A stretch of 64,000 bases of DNA from Anisakis pegreffii (GCA_035041965.1 JAPYMA010001021.1:1-64000), one strand, 5' to 3'. Counted from the first letter of the stretch, positions 13,623 to 26,532 are shown. Translations and numbers: made by a program. The notes: generated by a model not told the origin, from the sequence alone.

Positions 13623-16600
13623 CACAACAAAACACCCCCAAATCAAACAACTAACATTAGAAACATCGTCCATCGATTGTGTTATATATTCCGCACGTAA
13701 CCTCCTCAATTATATCTCTCAAATCTCGCCTCGTTTCAACACAGAGCAAAATCTCCTTTCCAATTGTAGACAATAATAAAAATTCACCAACATTCACCAA
13801 TAATATTAATTCAATCCAATCCAATTAATCCACTAATTCAATTAATAATCCAATTAATAATTAATAATCCAATTAATCCAATAATAATCCAATTATCCAA
13901 TTATTCAGTAATCAACAAATATCTTTTAAGCAGCGGCAGCAGCAGCAGTTATACAATGCGATAAATATCCTCAAATATACCAACGAATACTATCCAATTT
14001 TCCCATTCCATATAAAATTTCATATTCCAAATATAAAATCACCTCAATCGTTTCACCGACAACCTGAATATAATAAAACTATGATAAATAATAATAATAA
14101 TAAATAACAATACAAATCACAATAATAACAATAAGACAAGCCAAATCCAACTCATTCACGTCTTCAAATCAAATCCTCATCTTCAAATCACTCTCTACGG
14201 CCTCTCTGAATAAAACCAGCAGCCTAAAGCTAAACTCAATAACCTAAGGCTAATCCTAAGCCTGATCCTAACACCAATTGACGAATATAGGAATGGAAAT
14301 ATATCTTAAATATAAACAAAACTAAATAAATACTGACGAATTTAATGCGCTCATTGTTAAATTTGATTCACTAAGGCTTAAACTGGCTGATTCCAGAACG
14401 CCTCAGCAGCAGCAGCAGCAGTAATCAAGAGCAAAGAACTAAAGCTTTATGAGCCACAAACAACACATCAAGCGTTCATCAACCCATTGCATTCGATTGC
14501 ATTCAATTCAGCCATTAATACCACCCGATAGATACACATTCATATACACATATATACACACATCCACATACACATCCTCATATCCTAACAAACGCCATCC
14601 ATCTCCCCAAGGGAGGAGGACACCACACTCGTCTTCTTTGAACCGTCACTCCTCAAATAAACGCAAAAATAAGCCTCATTGTCATCTCAACTTAATGTTA
14701 TATCTGCCACACAGCCATATAGCCAGTCATTTTTCATTTTTTTGAAGTATTACACTACCCAATCTTCTCAATATCAGCCATTATTTTAATGCTCCAAATC
14801 AAAAAATCTATCTCAAATCTCAAAATCTAAAATGAGACGAGACGAGGCACTAAAACAAACCTATCACCCCCCCCCCCCGGTCGAACCTAGGCTTAGGCTT
14901 AGGCTTAAGCCTAGGCCACTGCATACGTTCCAGCCGTCCGCAATAAACAAATAAATAGATAATAAAGCTGAGGAGATGATCAAGCCAATGGCTTAGCTAT
15001 ATCCATGGCTTAGCTTTCAACAAAACAACGCAAATCCGAAAATCTCCACACTCGATAGCTACTCCTCTAAAATATAATCACACAACCGAACCGAACGAAC
15101 CTAATCGAACACAACAACATCGTCTCACTCTAACCTCAAAATCCATTTGGATCTCAAAATCCCTCTGCCTTCTTCTATGATTGCAATAAACACCAACAAA
15201 TAACAACACCAACAATAAAATCAAAACAAAATAAGCCAGCTCCCTATGCGCTTATCTTATTTTTAAATCTTTCCTTCACACCAAATCGCCCTCCCGCCTT
15301 CTCCTCATCAATAATAATAATAATCCATGACGACGACGACGACCACATCTAAAACCATACGCAACCAACCCTAACTAAGCCTAAGCCTAACAAGCCAAGC
15401 AACAACCCAATACATTTATTTGCCTATATCCATCCATCCAACCATCCCAAACCCATCATATCTGCTGCCTATATCCATCCATCCACCTATATTCATGCAC
15501 CAGCACATAAATGCCTCTTTAAAAATCACATTCTTATTTTAATCACGCACACAAATACATACATACCCACAATGCCCTCTTAAGTCTGTCGTCAATCCAA
15601 CTGCACCTTAAAAGTGACGAAATAAATAAATTTCCACTGCGGTTGCGGGCTGCCAATCGAAATCTCTGAGTTCAGTTCACTCTACTAGCTAGCTCTAGCT
15701 ATATGAGAGTAATTATGTGTTATTACTGAGTAATTATAAATCAATATGGCTCTCTAGAAATGCCCAAAAAAGTATAATAGTAGTAATCTCGAAAGAGAAA
15801 CCAACTTAGGCGTAACTCATATACACACAAACAAACAAACGCACACACAAATGACTGAACACTATTCTAATTGAATTCCACATGTTATCGGCTTACGACG
15901 AATTCAGCACAAGAAAAAGACACGAATACGAATGCATTAAGGAATACTACTAGATTCACCACGAATTCAATACACTATCAACTACAATTCTAGCATCTGC
16001 AAAGCCATCAAAACGTTGAATCGCCGCTATCAAAACACGAAAAAATTCATCGTCGTTAATTAATTATGAACGCTTCAACAAAATTTAATTAATAAATTTT
16101 CAAATGAAAATAATCAAAATACCACAAAACCACTGAGCGATCAAACAAATTATAGGCAAAATAATACATCTGACGACGAGTAGACGACGAAAAGACGAAA
16201 GAAAACACCAAGGAATACTCACAATCAGCTAATAATTTAATTAAGCTCCTTCCCTCCTGCAGGCAGCCAGCACCACATCGATTTTAATGCTCATCCCATC
16301 ATCCCATCTCACATTTTCGTCTCATTTTTCTGCCTTTTCAATCCGTCAACCCAACCACAAAACCACCCACCACCACTCTCGAATGATCCTCAGAATAAAA
16401 CTGCTCAAAAAATTTTGTTTATGTTCTCTATCAATCGTGTGGCGAATCGCCTACAGGCTACCCTGACTGCCTCACCGCTCTAACACTCTGCATCACTGTA
16501 CTCTCACTCCTCTACATTCTCTACCTATCGCGTGGCGAATCGCTCGTTCCTACCCTGTCTGCCTCACCCTCTCCTCAAAAACTCTATATCATTGTATTCT

Positions 16601-16900
16601 CACTCCTCAACGTGTCTTCACTCTCCTACCCGCATGGGTAACTTTACGCGCTATCATTTACTTATTATCAAGAAACAACAAATGATTTTCACGATATTAC
16701 CGCGTAACTTTGGAAAAATTACGGGAAAAACAAAATCTTGCCAGAGCTCTCAGGTATCCTCGAATCGCCTTACTCCAGAGGAGTTAATAATCACCCTTTT
16801 ACCTTCTCTTCAAAAAAACGACTTCGAAACGACTTCATCTGGGCATGACAGACCCGATAACGTCTTCCAATTCATGACGATAACAAAATATCCAAATAAT
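13600..16900. other. Non-coding region with simple repeats
   Basis: No supported gene. It contains (AAT)n tracts, a 12-base C run (14867-14878) followed by three TTAGGC-like units and their inverse (14886-14915), GCCTAA units near 15375, and a diverged tandem duplication of about 95 bases at roughly 16428-16615 that shares GTGGCGAATCGC. The open frame at 16532-16930 spans that duplication and is not protein-like. Confidence 0.55.
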
Positions 16901-16905
16901 TTATT
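16900..16905 (-). terminator. Candidate polyadenylation signal of methionine synthase
   Basis: AATAAA on the minus strand, about 190 bases past the stop codon at 17094, and the first perfect hexamer I see downstream. No transcript data support it. Confidence 0.35.
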
Positions 16906-17093
16906 TAATAACGACCGTTATGCGCATTAGGAGGTATCAATCAGACATCATAATCAGACAACATTCGAATCAACAATTAATATGACAACTTATGCATATG
17001 GTTATTGCAGTAAATCAAAGTAAACTGTATCACAGTAAATGACGCACTAACATCTGCGGCGAGTGCAGCTGCGGCGATCGGCAACAACCCAGA

Positions 17094-20000
17094 TCACTGA
17101 TCGTGATCATAGCCCAAAATAGGTGCTAGCCAATATTCGACACTCTCCACTGACTCACCTTTTCTTCGAGCATAGTCCTCCACCTTAAAACAATCTCAAT
17201 CTACATAGGTAGGTATAGGTAAACACATAAATAAATTTTGATTAACGAATCAAAATCATCCCGTTGAATCTGAAAAATTTATCTGAAACTGAAACGATCT
17301 CGTTAAATTTGACGAAAGTAACGGCAAAAGTAATTCCATCCTCTATAACAAAAATAAACGATCAAAACCTGATCCTTGTTGATTTTCCCCACCGCGAAAT
17401 ATTTCGAATCCGGATGCGCAATGTATAGGCCACATACTGATGCTGCCGGCTCCATTGCGTACGTTTCAGTCAACTGAAAATCAACAATGAGCACAATTAG
17501 CCTAACAATATTAACAATAATAAAACAATACTAAACCCTAAAAATAACACCAAACCACTACCTTAATTCCGCATAACTTCTCCGCATCCATCAAATCCCA
17601 CATAGTCCTCTTCTCGGTATGGTCTGGTTGAGTGGGATAGCCCGGGGCCGGCCTGATGCCCTCATACTTGATGCTCAGCAAATCTTTTACACACATCCCG
17701 TTCTCTTCAGTCGAATAGCCCCACAACTCGGTTCGCACCTGTTACTTATCATTATTATTTTACGCAATAAAATAAAAATAACAACACCATTAACACCTCC
17801 AGCTGATAAAACAAGCCAAATCACAGCCTCACTCAACACTACAACACCCATAATATTTGCTACCCACGCGCTTTCAAACCAAACTTCGACCACCGTTCGC
17901 AGACGCCAGATTCGAATACCGCTCGCAAATTCAGCTCCCATTCGCAACTTCGCCCCCCGTTCGCAGGCTCGAATCCCGCCCACGTGAGCCAATTTTTTTC
18001 GCATTTTCAGTAAGAATAACAACAAAACAATAAAAATAACAAAATAACAAAATGAAAATAAGACACGAATGAACCTTCATGTGTAGATATTCAGCCATCG
18101 CCTCTGACAGACGATCTGCCAACGCTTTCACCTGCAAATACCCTAATAAAAACCAAATAATCACACAAAACTACTAAAAACAAACCATAATGCTCGAGTA
18201 ATCGTCCATATTCTCCCTCTCCAATACGTCACAATACTCCTTCGCCCCGATTCCAGCCGTACACGCGAACATTCCAATATAATCGAACTTGCCATCGTTC
18301 AAGCTATCCCGTTTCATGAAAAAATCCGACAGGCACAGGCATTCCTCGCCGTATTCCTTATCGCATTGCTGCCGGAGACCGTATAATCTGCAATTTTTAA
18401 ATAATTTCTTATAAATACAACCAAATTATAACAACCACAATAACAATAATAATAATAAAACCCACGTAGCACAATGCTGTTTGCTCTCGCTATCAAACAG
18501 TAGAATGTCGTCGCCTTCTGCACAACATTCCGTAAACGACAACACCGCCGATCCTTTTAAAATATTCTCATCAATTAGCTTATGAAGCATCCTTTGGGCA
18601 TCCTGCAATCACAATAACACAAATAATAACAACAACAAAATACCAATAATCACAACAGAACGATAAATATACCCAAAACACCTCGAAACACACCTCGAAA
18701 AGTTTCTTCGCCTCGTGTCCCACATCCTTATCGTCGAATATCCTCGGATATCCCCTGTTCGGATACTTCCCTCTCAGCTGCCAAACGTCGAATAACGGTT
18801 TCCAGTCGATGTACTCCACCAAAATGTTCAAATCGAACTCGTTGAACGCTCGAGAGCCCAGGAACTTCGGCGCAACTGTACTCATTACTATCATTATTAT
18901 CATAATATTATCACTCTCATCACAAATATAACCAAAAAAACAAGGCCCTACCTGGTGTATAGCAGCTGAAATCCACCTTCGCCACCCTTTTTCTGGCCTC
19001 ATCCAATTTTATGAAACGTCTCTCCTTTAACGACTCGTAGTGCTCTTGTCTCACCTCCTCGTAATCTTCTGCGATATCCGCCAGGAACTCTTCACGTGTT
19101 TTCGCGTCAAGCAATGAGGAACACTGCAATGAACTTTTTTTTAAAAATATGGCTAAAATTTTTAAATAAACCAAACAAAATGAAAAACAAATAAATAACA
19201 ACAAGAAATCCTACCACGACAACGCTTTTCGATGCGTCTAGACAGTGCACCACCGGGCCACTGCGATACTTTTTCCAAATTTTAACTGCTGTATGCGTTT
19301 TTGACGTTGTCGCACCACCTGTCATCAATAATTTCATTAATATAAAAACATTAATATTAATAATATACGATCATCATAACTGTAATAACAACAATCACAA
19401 TAATAATAATAACAATAATACTAAATGAAAATGACAACAAACCTATCAACAGGGGTATCGTCAGACCCTGCCGTTGCATCTCTTGTGCCACATGAACCAT
19501 TTCATCCAGCGAAGGTGTTATCAGCCCCGACAGCCCAATAAAATCTGCAGTTTAATTATCATTATTATTACCACCACCATCATAATCATCATTACTACTC
19601 AATAATTGATGAATCCAACTCACCAGCCTTATTGTCGATCGCTGTCTGAATAATCTTCTCACACGGGGTCATCACCCCGAGGTCTATCACTCTGAAATTA
19701 TTGCATCCCAGCACCACCGCTACGATATTCTTACCGATATCGTGCACATCCCCCTTCACCGTTGCGATCACCATCGTCCCTTGATATGCGCTCTGAATTA
19801 TATCATTCCTATCAAAATTTTAATAATTCTAACAATAATAATAATAATAATAAAAATAACACTATCACTGTCATGTAACAATCCAAAATAATAATAAATC
19901 AAAACCCACATTCGGGTCATCGTCACAAATATTATTCTTCCTGAGGTTCTCCTCCCGTTCCTTGTCCATAAAAGGTATCAGGTGAGCCACTGCCTTCTTC

Positions 20001-23000
20001 ATTACACGTGCCGATTTAATTACCTTCACATTTAAGATAATTACAGGTACAATTAAGATAATTACAGGTACAATTAAGACACATCACACCAACAGTCCTA
20101 TTCATATATGAGGTGGCAATTGCGATCGCGCGCGAACAAACTTCGTCCGCGATACTGTAGATGAGTCTCGACTGGAATGCGGGCGGCGGGAAAATTTTGA
20201 ATTTCAAATTTCAAATTTCAGTCGAAGCCAAATTGCCACAACAACAACGATCACAATAACAACAATAAATAATAAAATAATAATAATAAAAAATCTAAAA
20301 ATTATATATATCATAGTGCTGACGAGCTGAGCTGTAAAAACGAACCTGAGGTAAGAACATTTTGCCCGAGCCAAATAAGTCACCCACCACACTCATTCCG
20401 GCCATCAGAGGTTGCTCAATGATATTCAACGGCTTCGGATATTTCTCCGTGTTCAGCCGAGCCTCTTCCGTATCTTCCACTACGTACGTATCGATTCCCT
20501 TTAATAACAATAATAATAATAATAAATAATAATAAAAATTGTAAAAATTATATATATCATAGTGCTGACGAGCAACATAACAATAAATGAATAAATAAAT
20601 AACACACCTTAACCAATGCGTATTCGAGTCTCTTCTCAACAGTTTCCTTGCGCCATGCATCGCATTCCAAATTTTCTTTTTTGTCCGGATTGCTCAACGT
20701 TTGCGCCAATTTCAGCATCTTTTCCGTGGCTTGCGGGTCTCTATTCCACAATAAATCCTTCAAAAATATTCATCATAACAATAAAATTTTAAAAATATCC
20801 ACAAAAATTCCAAAAAACCACCACCCACCTCACAAATTTTCAACAACTCCTCAGGTATCAAGCTGTATAGCGGCAGCGCTCCAGCGTTCACGATGCCCAT
20901 ATCGAGTCCACTCTTAATTGCATGATACAAAAACACTGAATGCAGCGACTCTCGAATCAGCTCCATGCCTCGAAATGAAAAAGATAGGTTTGAAACACCG
21001 CCCGACACGTGACATCCGGCTAGTTTCTTCTGCAATTTCAGTTTTTGCATTTCTTATACATTATATTTACAATTACTACTGTTCAGTTACCATTTCAAAA
21101 TATGGTTTTTGAAAAAAAAAAACGAATCTGGAGGATAGGGGATTCGAACCCCCGACTTCTCGCATGCAAAGCGAGCGCTCTACCCCTGAGCTAAACCCCC
21201 TCCGCTCACAACTAACTTGAATCTTCGTTCGGCAGTACTAACAAATAACAGTAATAAGTAATACTACTTCATTACTTCAATAACGAAAACAGTAACAGTA
21301 ATAACAGTTACCTTAATAAGTTTCGTTGCCTCAATAAAGTTAATTCCGTAGTCAGCATGCTCTTCCATTCCAGTGGCAATCGTCAAAATGTTCGGATCGA
21401 AAATTATGTCTGTGGGATCGAATTTGACTTTTTCCACCAAAATTTTGTACGACCGCTCGCATATTTCAAATTTTCGTTGTACCTCTGTGGCCTTTAATTG
21501 TAAATATTAACAACAATAATAATAATAAATAATAATAAATAATAATAAATGTTGACCTGTCCCAGCTCATCGAATGCCATCACGACCACCGCAGCGCCGT
21601 AGCGTCGAATCAGATTCGCCTTCTTAACAAACGCCTCTTCACCCTCTTTCAACGATATCGAATTCACAATACATTTGCCTTGACACGACTCCAAGCCCGC
21701 CACTATAACGTCAAAATTCGACGAGTCAATGCATAGCGGAACCTGAAATCAAATTTTTTTTTGAATTTCAGGTTCTTCACAAAATAATAATAGCAATAAC
21801 AACTAACCCTAGCCACATCAGGTTCTGAGGCTATCAAGCGAACAAACTTCGACATACAATGCACCCCATCTAGCAAGCCATCGTCCACGTTTATGTCCAG
21901 CACCTGCGCTCCATTCTCCACCTGCTTACGCGCTATTTCGATACCTCTCTGAATATTCCTTCATAATTACCTGCGTTACCTGGATTACCTGCATTCAGGT
22001 AATTACCTGCACTGTCACCATTTTAAAAATCAAAAAAAGAACTAAACTAGAGGATGGGGGATCCGAACCCCCGACTTCTCGCACGCAAAGCGAGCGCTCT
22101 ACCTCTGAGCTAACCCCCTCCTATCCGAAAGCACCCAAATCTCCGACAATATTAATAAATCACAATAATAACAATAACAAAATAACACCAAAACAACGAC
22201 CACCACCCACCTCAAAATCATTCTGCTTTATCAAATTGCAGAATCGTCTCGAGCCGGCCACGTTACACCGCTCACCGATATTCACAAAATTTGTGTTCTC
22301 ATCCACTCGGAACGCTTCCAGTCCACACAATAGTAAATTTTTATTATTATTATTAATGCCGTTCGTCAACGGTCTTCGAATCGTCTTCAATCGTTTCACC
22401 GCGTTCGCTATTTCACGTATGTGATCCGGCGTCGTGCCACAACACCCGCCCACTATATTTACCTGAATTACCCTAATAATTACCTGAATTACCAAATACC
22501 TAATTATTACCTAATTACTTGAATTTACCTGAATAATAAATAACAATAAACAATAACAAAAGTAGTACCAAGCCATCTTTCGCGAACGATAACAGATCCT
22601 TGGCCAGGTCCTCAGGTCTCTCATCGTACCCTCCCAACGCGTTCGGAAGACCTTTCATCAAATATCAATTATCAGTCATTAATTAATTAATTAATTACTC
22701 CATTACTAAAACAATATTAAACACAATAATAATATATAATAATAAACAATAAACAATCAAAAATAAAAACTACCCGCATTCGGATAACATATCACCCACG
22801 CCGTTGTATTTCTCGCAATATCCTCAATAAACGGTCTCATCTCCTTAGCGCCCAACGCGCAATTCAGACCCACCGCCATGGCATTCCCTTGCTTTGTGCT
22901 GATCAGGAAGGACTCTCCGGTCTGTCCGGAAAGTGTCCTGCCGGACAGGTCAACTATCGTTCCGGACAGGAACACCGGAATCTATAACAATAACAATAAT

Positions 23001-23392
23001 AAATAATAAAAATAACAATAAATAATAATAAATAAACAATAATAATAAATAATATTAACCTCCTCCACATTCTCATCTTCAAACAGCTGTCTAATCGCAA
23101 ACAACGCCGCTTTAGCATTCGCCGTATCAAACACAGTCTCCACCAGCAGTATATCCGCACCTCCCTTTATCAGACTCCGTGCCTGTTGAGAGTAGGCACT
23201 AACGAGCTCTTGGAATGCTGCAGAATATTTATAATTAATTAATTAATAATAATAAATAACAGCTAATTAATTAATTAATTAATTAACTCACTGATATTCC
23301 TGAAATCAGGCTGCTCCACTGACGGCGATATTGATAACGTCTTATTCGTTGGTCCCATTGCTCCGCATACAAATTTCCGATTTCCTTTAATA

Positions 23393-23424
<32 letters not shown>

Positions 23425-24019
23425 TAATAAATAATAATAAAAATAATAACAAAATAAAAATAAATTTAAAAAATACCCGTTGCCTTCTGCACGTCATCAG
23501 CCGCTTTACGTGCGATTCTCGCAGACTCGACGTTGATTTGATCCACCAAATGCTCACATGCGTAATCGTGTTGGGCGATCGTCGTCCCGCTTTAAATATT
23601 ATTATAAATAATAATAAATAATAACAAATAATAATAATAAATAACAATAAATAATAAAAACAACTACAACATAACACTAAAACCTGAATGTATTCGTCTC
23701 AATGAAGTCCGCACCAGCTTCCAGGTACAACTTATGAATCTTATAAATTATTTCCGGTCTCGTCAACGACAGCAAATCGTTATTGCCTTTTAGTGGCTTT
23801 GGGTGATCCTTCAAATAATTATTTAATAATAATAATAACAATAATAATAATAATAATAACTATGACAAAATCAAACCCAACCTTAAGAACGTCCCCTCTA
23901 AAATCGTCCTCACCCAAATGCTCTCTCTGTATCATCGTACCCATCGCCCCGTCGATCACCATAATCCTCTCGCTGAGTATATTCCGCAGCTCATCGAATA
24001 TCCCCTCATTTCGTTTCAT
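17094..24019 (-). CDS. MTR: Cobalamin-dependent methionine synthase (complete, 26 exons)
   Basis: Transfers a methyl group from 5-methyltetrahydrofolate to homocysteine through B12, making methionine in the cytosol. Exons in transcript order: 24019-23882, 23808-23684, 23589-23477, 23384-23292, 23217-23060, 22981-22774, 22651-22569, 22462-22211, 21948-21808, 21742-21557, 21491-21312, 21029-20829, 20757-20608, 20498-20346, 20023-19910, 19792-19624, 19544-19443, 19318-19215, 19123-18952, 18875-18694, 18602-18466, 18387-18186, 18131-18075, 17738-17562, 17473-17369, 17183-17094. All junctions are GT-AG and in phase, giving 1,263 codons (human enzyme 1,265). The homocysteine-domain zinc cysteines are present (GLNC at residue 250, GGCC at 313-314). 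The pterin-binding domain follows. The B12 motif DVHDIG has its ligand histidine at 782. The activation domain has RPAPGYP at 1169-1175. The protein ends ILGYDHDQ. The start is the first ATG of exon 1, although an upstream 5' exon is possible. No defect is visible. Confidence 0.97.
20294..20325 (-). repeat. 32-bp repeat in MTR intron 14, shared with intron 13
   Basis: A nearly exact copy recurs at 20546-20577 in the preceding intron. On the minus strand both read CGTCAGCACTATGATATATA. This partly matches the CAGC-ACTATATC motif that is scattered through the NAV introns. Confidence 0.75.
20546..20577 (-). repeat. 32-bp repeat in MTR intron 13, partner of 20294-20325
   Basis: Direct-orientation duplicate of the intron 14 copy. 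Flanking sequences differ, so only this small block was duplicated. Confidence 0.75.
21129..21200 (-). tRNA. tRNA-Ala (anticodon TGC)
   Basis: A 72-nt cloverleaf. The D arm is GCTC/GAGC. The anticodon stem CTCGC/GCGAG encloses the loop TTTGCAT, so the anticodon is TGC. The T loop is TTCGAAT. The acceptor stem keeps the G3:U70 pair that marks alanine tRNAs, with one mismatch at 6:67, and the discriminator is A. A T run for Pol III termination lies just downstream on the minus strand (21112-21122). The gene sits in methionine synthase intron 11, on the same strand. Confidence 0.93.
22048..22119 (-). tRNA. tRNA-Ala (TGC), second and somewhat diverged copy
   Basis: Same length and fold as the copy at 21129-21200. 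All seven acceptor pairs form, including G3:U70 and a second wobble. The anticodon loop is TTTGCGT, still TGC but with G instead of A at position 37. The T loop is TTCGGAT, where the usually invariant A58 is G. A T run lies downstream (22032-22038). It sits in methionine synthase intron 8. The two changes could impair function, so it may be a decaying duplicate. Confidence 0.8.
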
Positions 24020-24130
24020 TCTCAACAATTCCCTTCGCTATCGGCTGAAATACCACACAAAACCGGTTAATCCTTTCAGTTTTACCTTAATTTCAAATAC
24101 TGAAGCAAAAAATAATCTCTCAAAAACTTC

Positions 24131-24205
24131 AGCTCCAGCTCGGAACCGAACCCGCAACTCTCAGTGTATATGTCCGCACAATGCGCCACTGCTCCACCGA
24201 ACACC
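24131..24205 (-). other. Possible tRNA-like Pol III element upstream of MTR
   Basis: On the minus strand an A-box-like TGGAGCAGTGGCGC precedes a good B-box GGTTCGGTTCC at tRNA-like spacing. I could not fold a convincing cloverleaf or read an anticodon. It may be a tRNA-derived SINE fragment or chance. Confidence 0.25.
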
Positions 24206-25028
24206 CAATCTAGCCAGCTCATAAAACCAACTTCCTTACTCTATTCTATCTCGCTGATATTTCGCATTCCCTTCAAACCGGTTCTGATATGAACACGATA
24301 ATTAATAGAACCATATGATAATTAAATAACAACAATTACAATGAAATAATAATAATAATAATGAAATCGCAAGAATACACTAACAATAGTAACAATACTA
24401 AAACAACAACAGATGAAAGACAGGTAAATGATATCGAAGGAATGCCATCGGAAACATATCTGAACATATAAACAAGATCTAAGAGGATTAAAAAGGTTGC
24501 AGATTATCTCGTCAATGACTCTGCTAAAATAACTCCACTCCGTTTTAGCAAACCTGAGGGTGGATGCCCTTAGCCCATCTATAACCTCATCCATCCAAAA
24601 GCAACTATAGATCTCGACAAAGCCTTATACCTACTAGATCCTAACTCTAAGCCTAAATATAATCCCAAAATCTCAAGCCTAGTTCCTCAAAATTAAGCGC
24701 CTCGGCCGACCCCAACCTTAAGCTAAATTGCATCCAATTCAACCACATATAAATGCCACATATGAATAAAGCATACAAAATGTTTCGGCTGTGTCTCTTC
24801 ACTCTATTGAATCTAACCGATGTGAATGAACACTCTATCAAAATCACTGATCACATGCAAACACTCACAAATGATAATATAATCACCACCAATATAATAA
24901 CTAAAAGCAAAGCAAAGCAAATACCTTTCCAAGAGCAACACGTTTCGTTTCATTTGATTTGCCTTCCTTCCCACTTCCAATCGCGTCCATGCAATTTTCA
25001 TGTGCCATCCATCATCCATCATCGAACA
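24206..25028. other. Intergenic, no gene seen
   Basis: Upstream flank of methionine synthase. It holds short (AAT)n tracts. The open frames on both strands have no protein-like features and no paired splice sites. Any MTR promoter would be here, but I see no clear TATA box or other core element. Confidence 0.5.
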
Positions 25029-25114
25029 CCAGCCGGCCGAGAGAGAGACATGAAAAAGCAAACAGCAAACATGAAACATGTTTGCATTTTCATGTCTCTC
25101 TCTCGGCCGGCTGG
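25029..25114. repeat. Perfect hairpin, 28-bp arms
   Basis: Arms 25029-25056 and 25087-25114 are exact reverse complements (CCAGCCGGCCGAGAG...). The loop contains a further inverted repeat, GCAAACATG/CATGTTTGC, so most of the 86 bases can pair. It could be a small DNA-transposon remnant, a hairpin RNA precursor or a cruciform. Confidence 0.9.
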
Positions 25115-25414
25115 CTGGCTCATCGATTACACTCGTCCGTCTGATCACCCTTCGATCTGATCATTCCACTGATCATTCTGATCACACACCAATCGTCTGT
25201 CTGTCTCATCGATACCGTTGATGTCACATCGCCAGATCACATGTCCATGCCTTAAACACACTGTTGAATTGTTTTTATCACTGAATTGCGCATACAAATT
25301 TCTATCCATCCATCTATCTATCTATCTACCTACCTAGAGCAATTGCCATTCGCAGAATTCCGTACAGAGCAGGCAGGTGTTTGATGGGTGTAGAGAGCAG
25401 CCACGTTTTGAAAA

Positions 25415-25500
25415 CGAACCAAGCATGCATTCAGCATTCATTATGTCCACGAAAATGTTCATACGTGGACATAATGAATGCTGAATGCATGCTTGGTTCG
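25415..25500. repeat. Perfect hairpin, 37-bp arms with 12-nt loop
   Basis: Arms 25415-25451 and 25464-25500 are exact reverse complements (CGAACCAAGCATGCATTC...). Sequence outside the arms is unrelated to the hairpin at 25029-25114, but both lie within 500 bases. The size suits a small-RNA precursor, although perfect pairing is more typical of a recent inverted duplication. Confidence 0.92.
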
Positions 25501-26526
25501 TTCATAATAACCATCATTACACTACACAATTCCACGCAATACCACGTCACATCACCACACCATTCTAACGAACACACCGCATCGTACACCACTCTAATCC
25601 AACAATGAATCAGAAAACAAAACAACGCAATGTGAATTACGAAGCAATAGCAGTAAGTAAACTAACAATACATCAATATAATATCACCCTAAACTAGTGA
25701 TATCAATAAAATAATAATAACGACACGAATTGTGATAATTATATCACAATTAATCACAGAAATAATAATATCTCAATAAATCAATCAAACCAATAATGTA
25801 AATCGAACTAAAGCGATCCTATCTAAATATTGCCTTACAATAAGGAAATACGTGTCCAAAATCGCGCAAAATCACCTGAAATCACCCCAAAACACCGTTT
25901 TCAGCCACAAAAAACCCCCCACCCTCCCGAACCACACCGAACACCAAATGAAAATAACACAACTGATAAACTGCCAACCAACCCGCCCGCGAACTCAACT
26001 GCCAAGTGGCGCGTTCGCAGTCGTGGCAGGACCCCAGTTTGAATTCAAATTCAAACTCATCATCATTTTCTTGCAGCTTCAAACATTCCCACAATCCCAA
26101 ATCTTCAGTGTCAAATTCCGTCGCTGATCCTGCCTTATCAATCCTAATCTCTGGTGCTTGAATCCTTGATCTCTTGAATCTTCAATGCCTTCAGTGCTAG
26201 ATCCTGACCTTTGACCTTTTCTATCTTACGCGACTATTCTCGAATTTCCCTTAAAAACAGGATCGTTTCATTCCGAACCGAGTTCAAAATTCAAATTTCC
26301 AAATTTCTCCGCAGAATTTTTTCCACATAGAATTTCCAGATTCCCAAAAAAATTTCCAAATTTTCCAAATTTTTCAAATTCAGAACGGAATTTCCAAAGC
26401 ATACTCCAAGTTCCATGCAGGTGTGCGTGAGTGAATTAGTAGGTGAGTTAGTTGATGTTAGTTGTTAGTGTTAATATTAATGTATTTGTGCTTGATAATT
26501 GATACAATTAATTAGTAATTAATTAA
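25501..26526. other. Intergenic, with an unassigned minus-strand open frame
   Basis: A minus-strand frame at about 26130-25882 encodes an acidic stretch followed by CHDCERATW. I recognise no domain and cannot join it to other exons. Positions 26270-26400 are built from repeated AATTTCCAAAT-like blocks. No other feature is supported. Confidence 0.35.
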
Positions 26527-26532
26527 TTTATT
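26527..26532 (-). terminator. Candidate polyadenylation signal of the DUF4440 gene
   Basis: AATAAA on the minus strand about 85 bases after the stop codon at 26614, a typical 3' UTR distance. Confidence 0.4.

Noticed and set aside
16532..16930. Plus-strand open frame of 132 codons downstream of MTR
   Set aside because: It spans a diverged 95-base tandem duplication and low-complexity sequence, with no recognisable domain.
20016..20207. Minus open frame beside MTR exon 15
   Set aside because: It is intron sequence. The real exon ends at the GAAG acceptor at 20024, where homology to methionine synthase begins.
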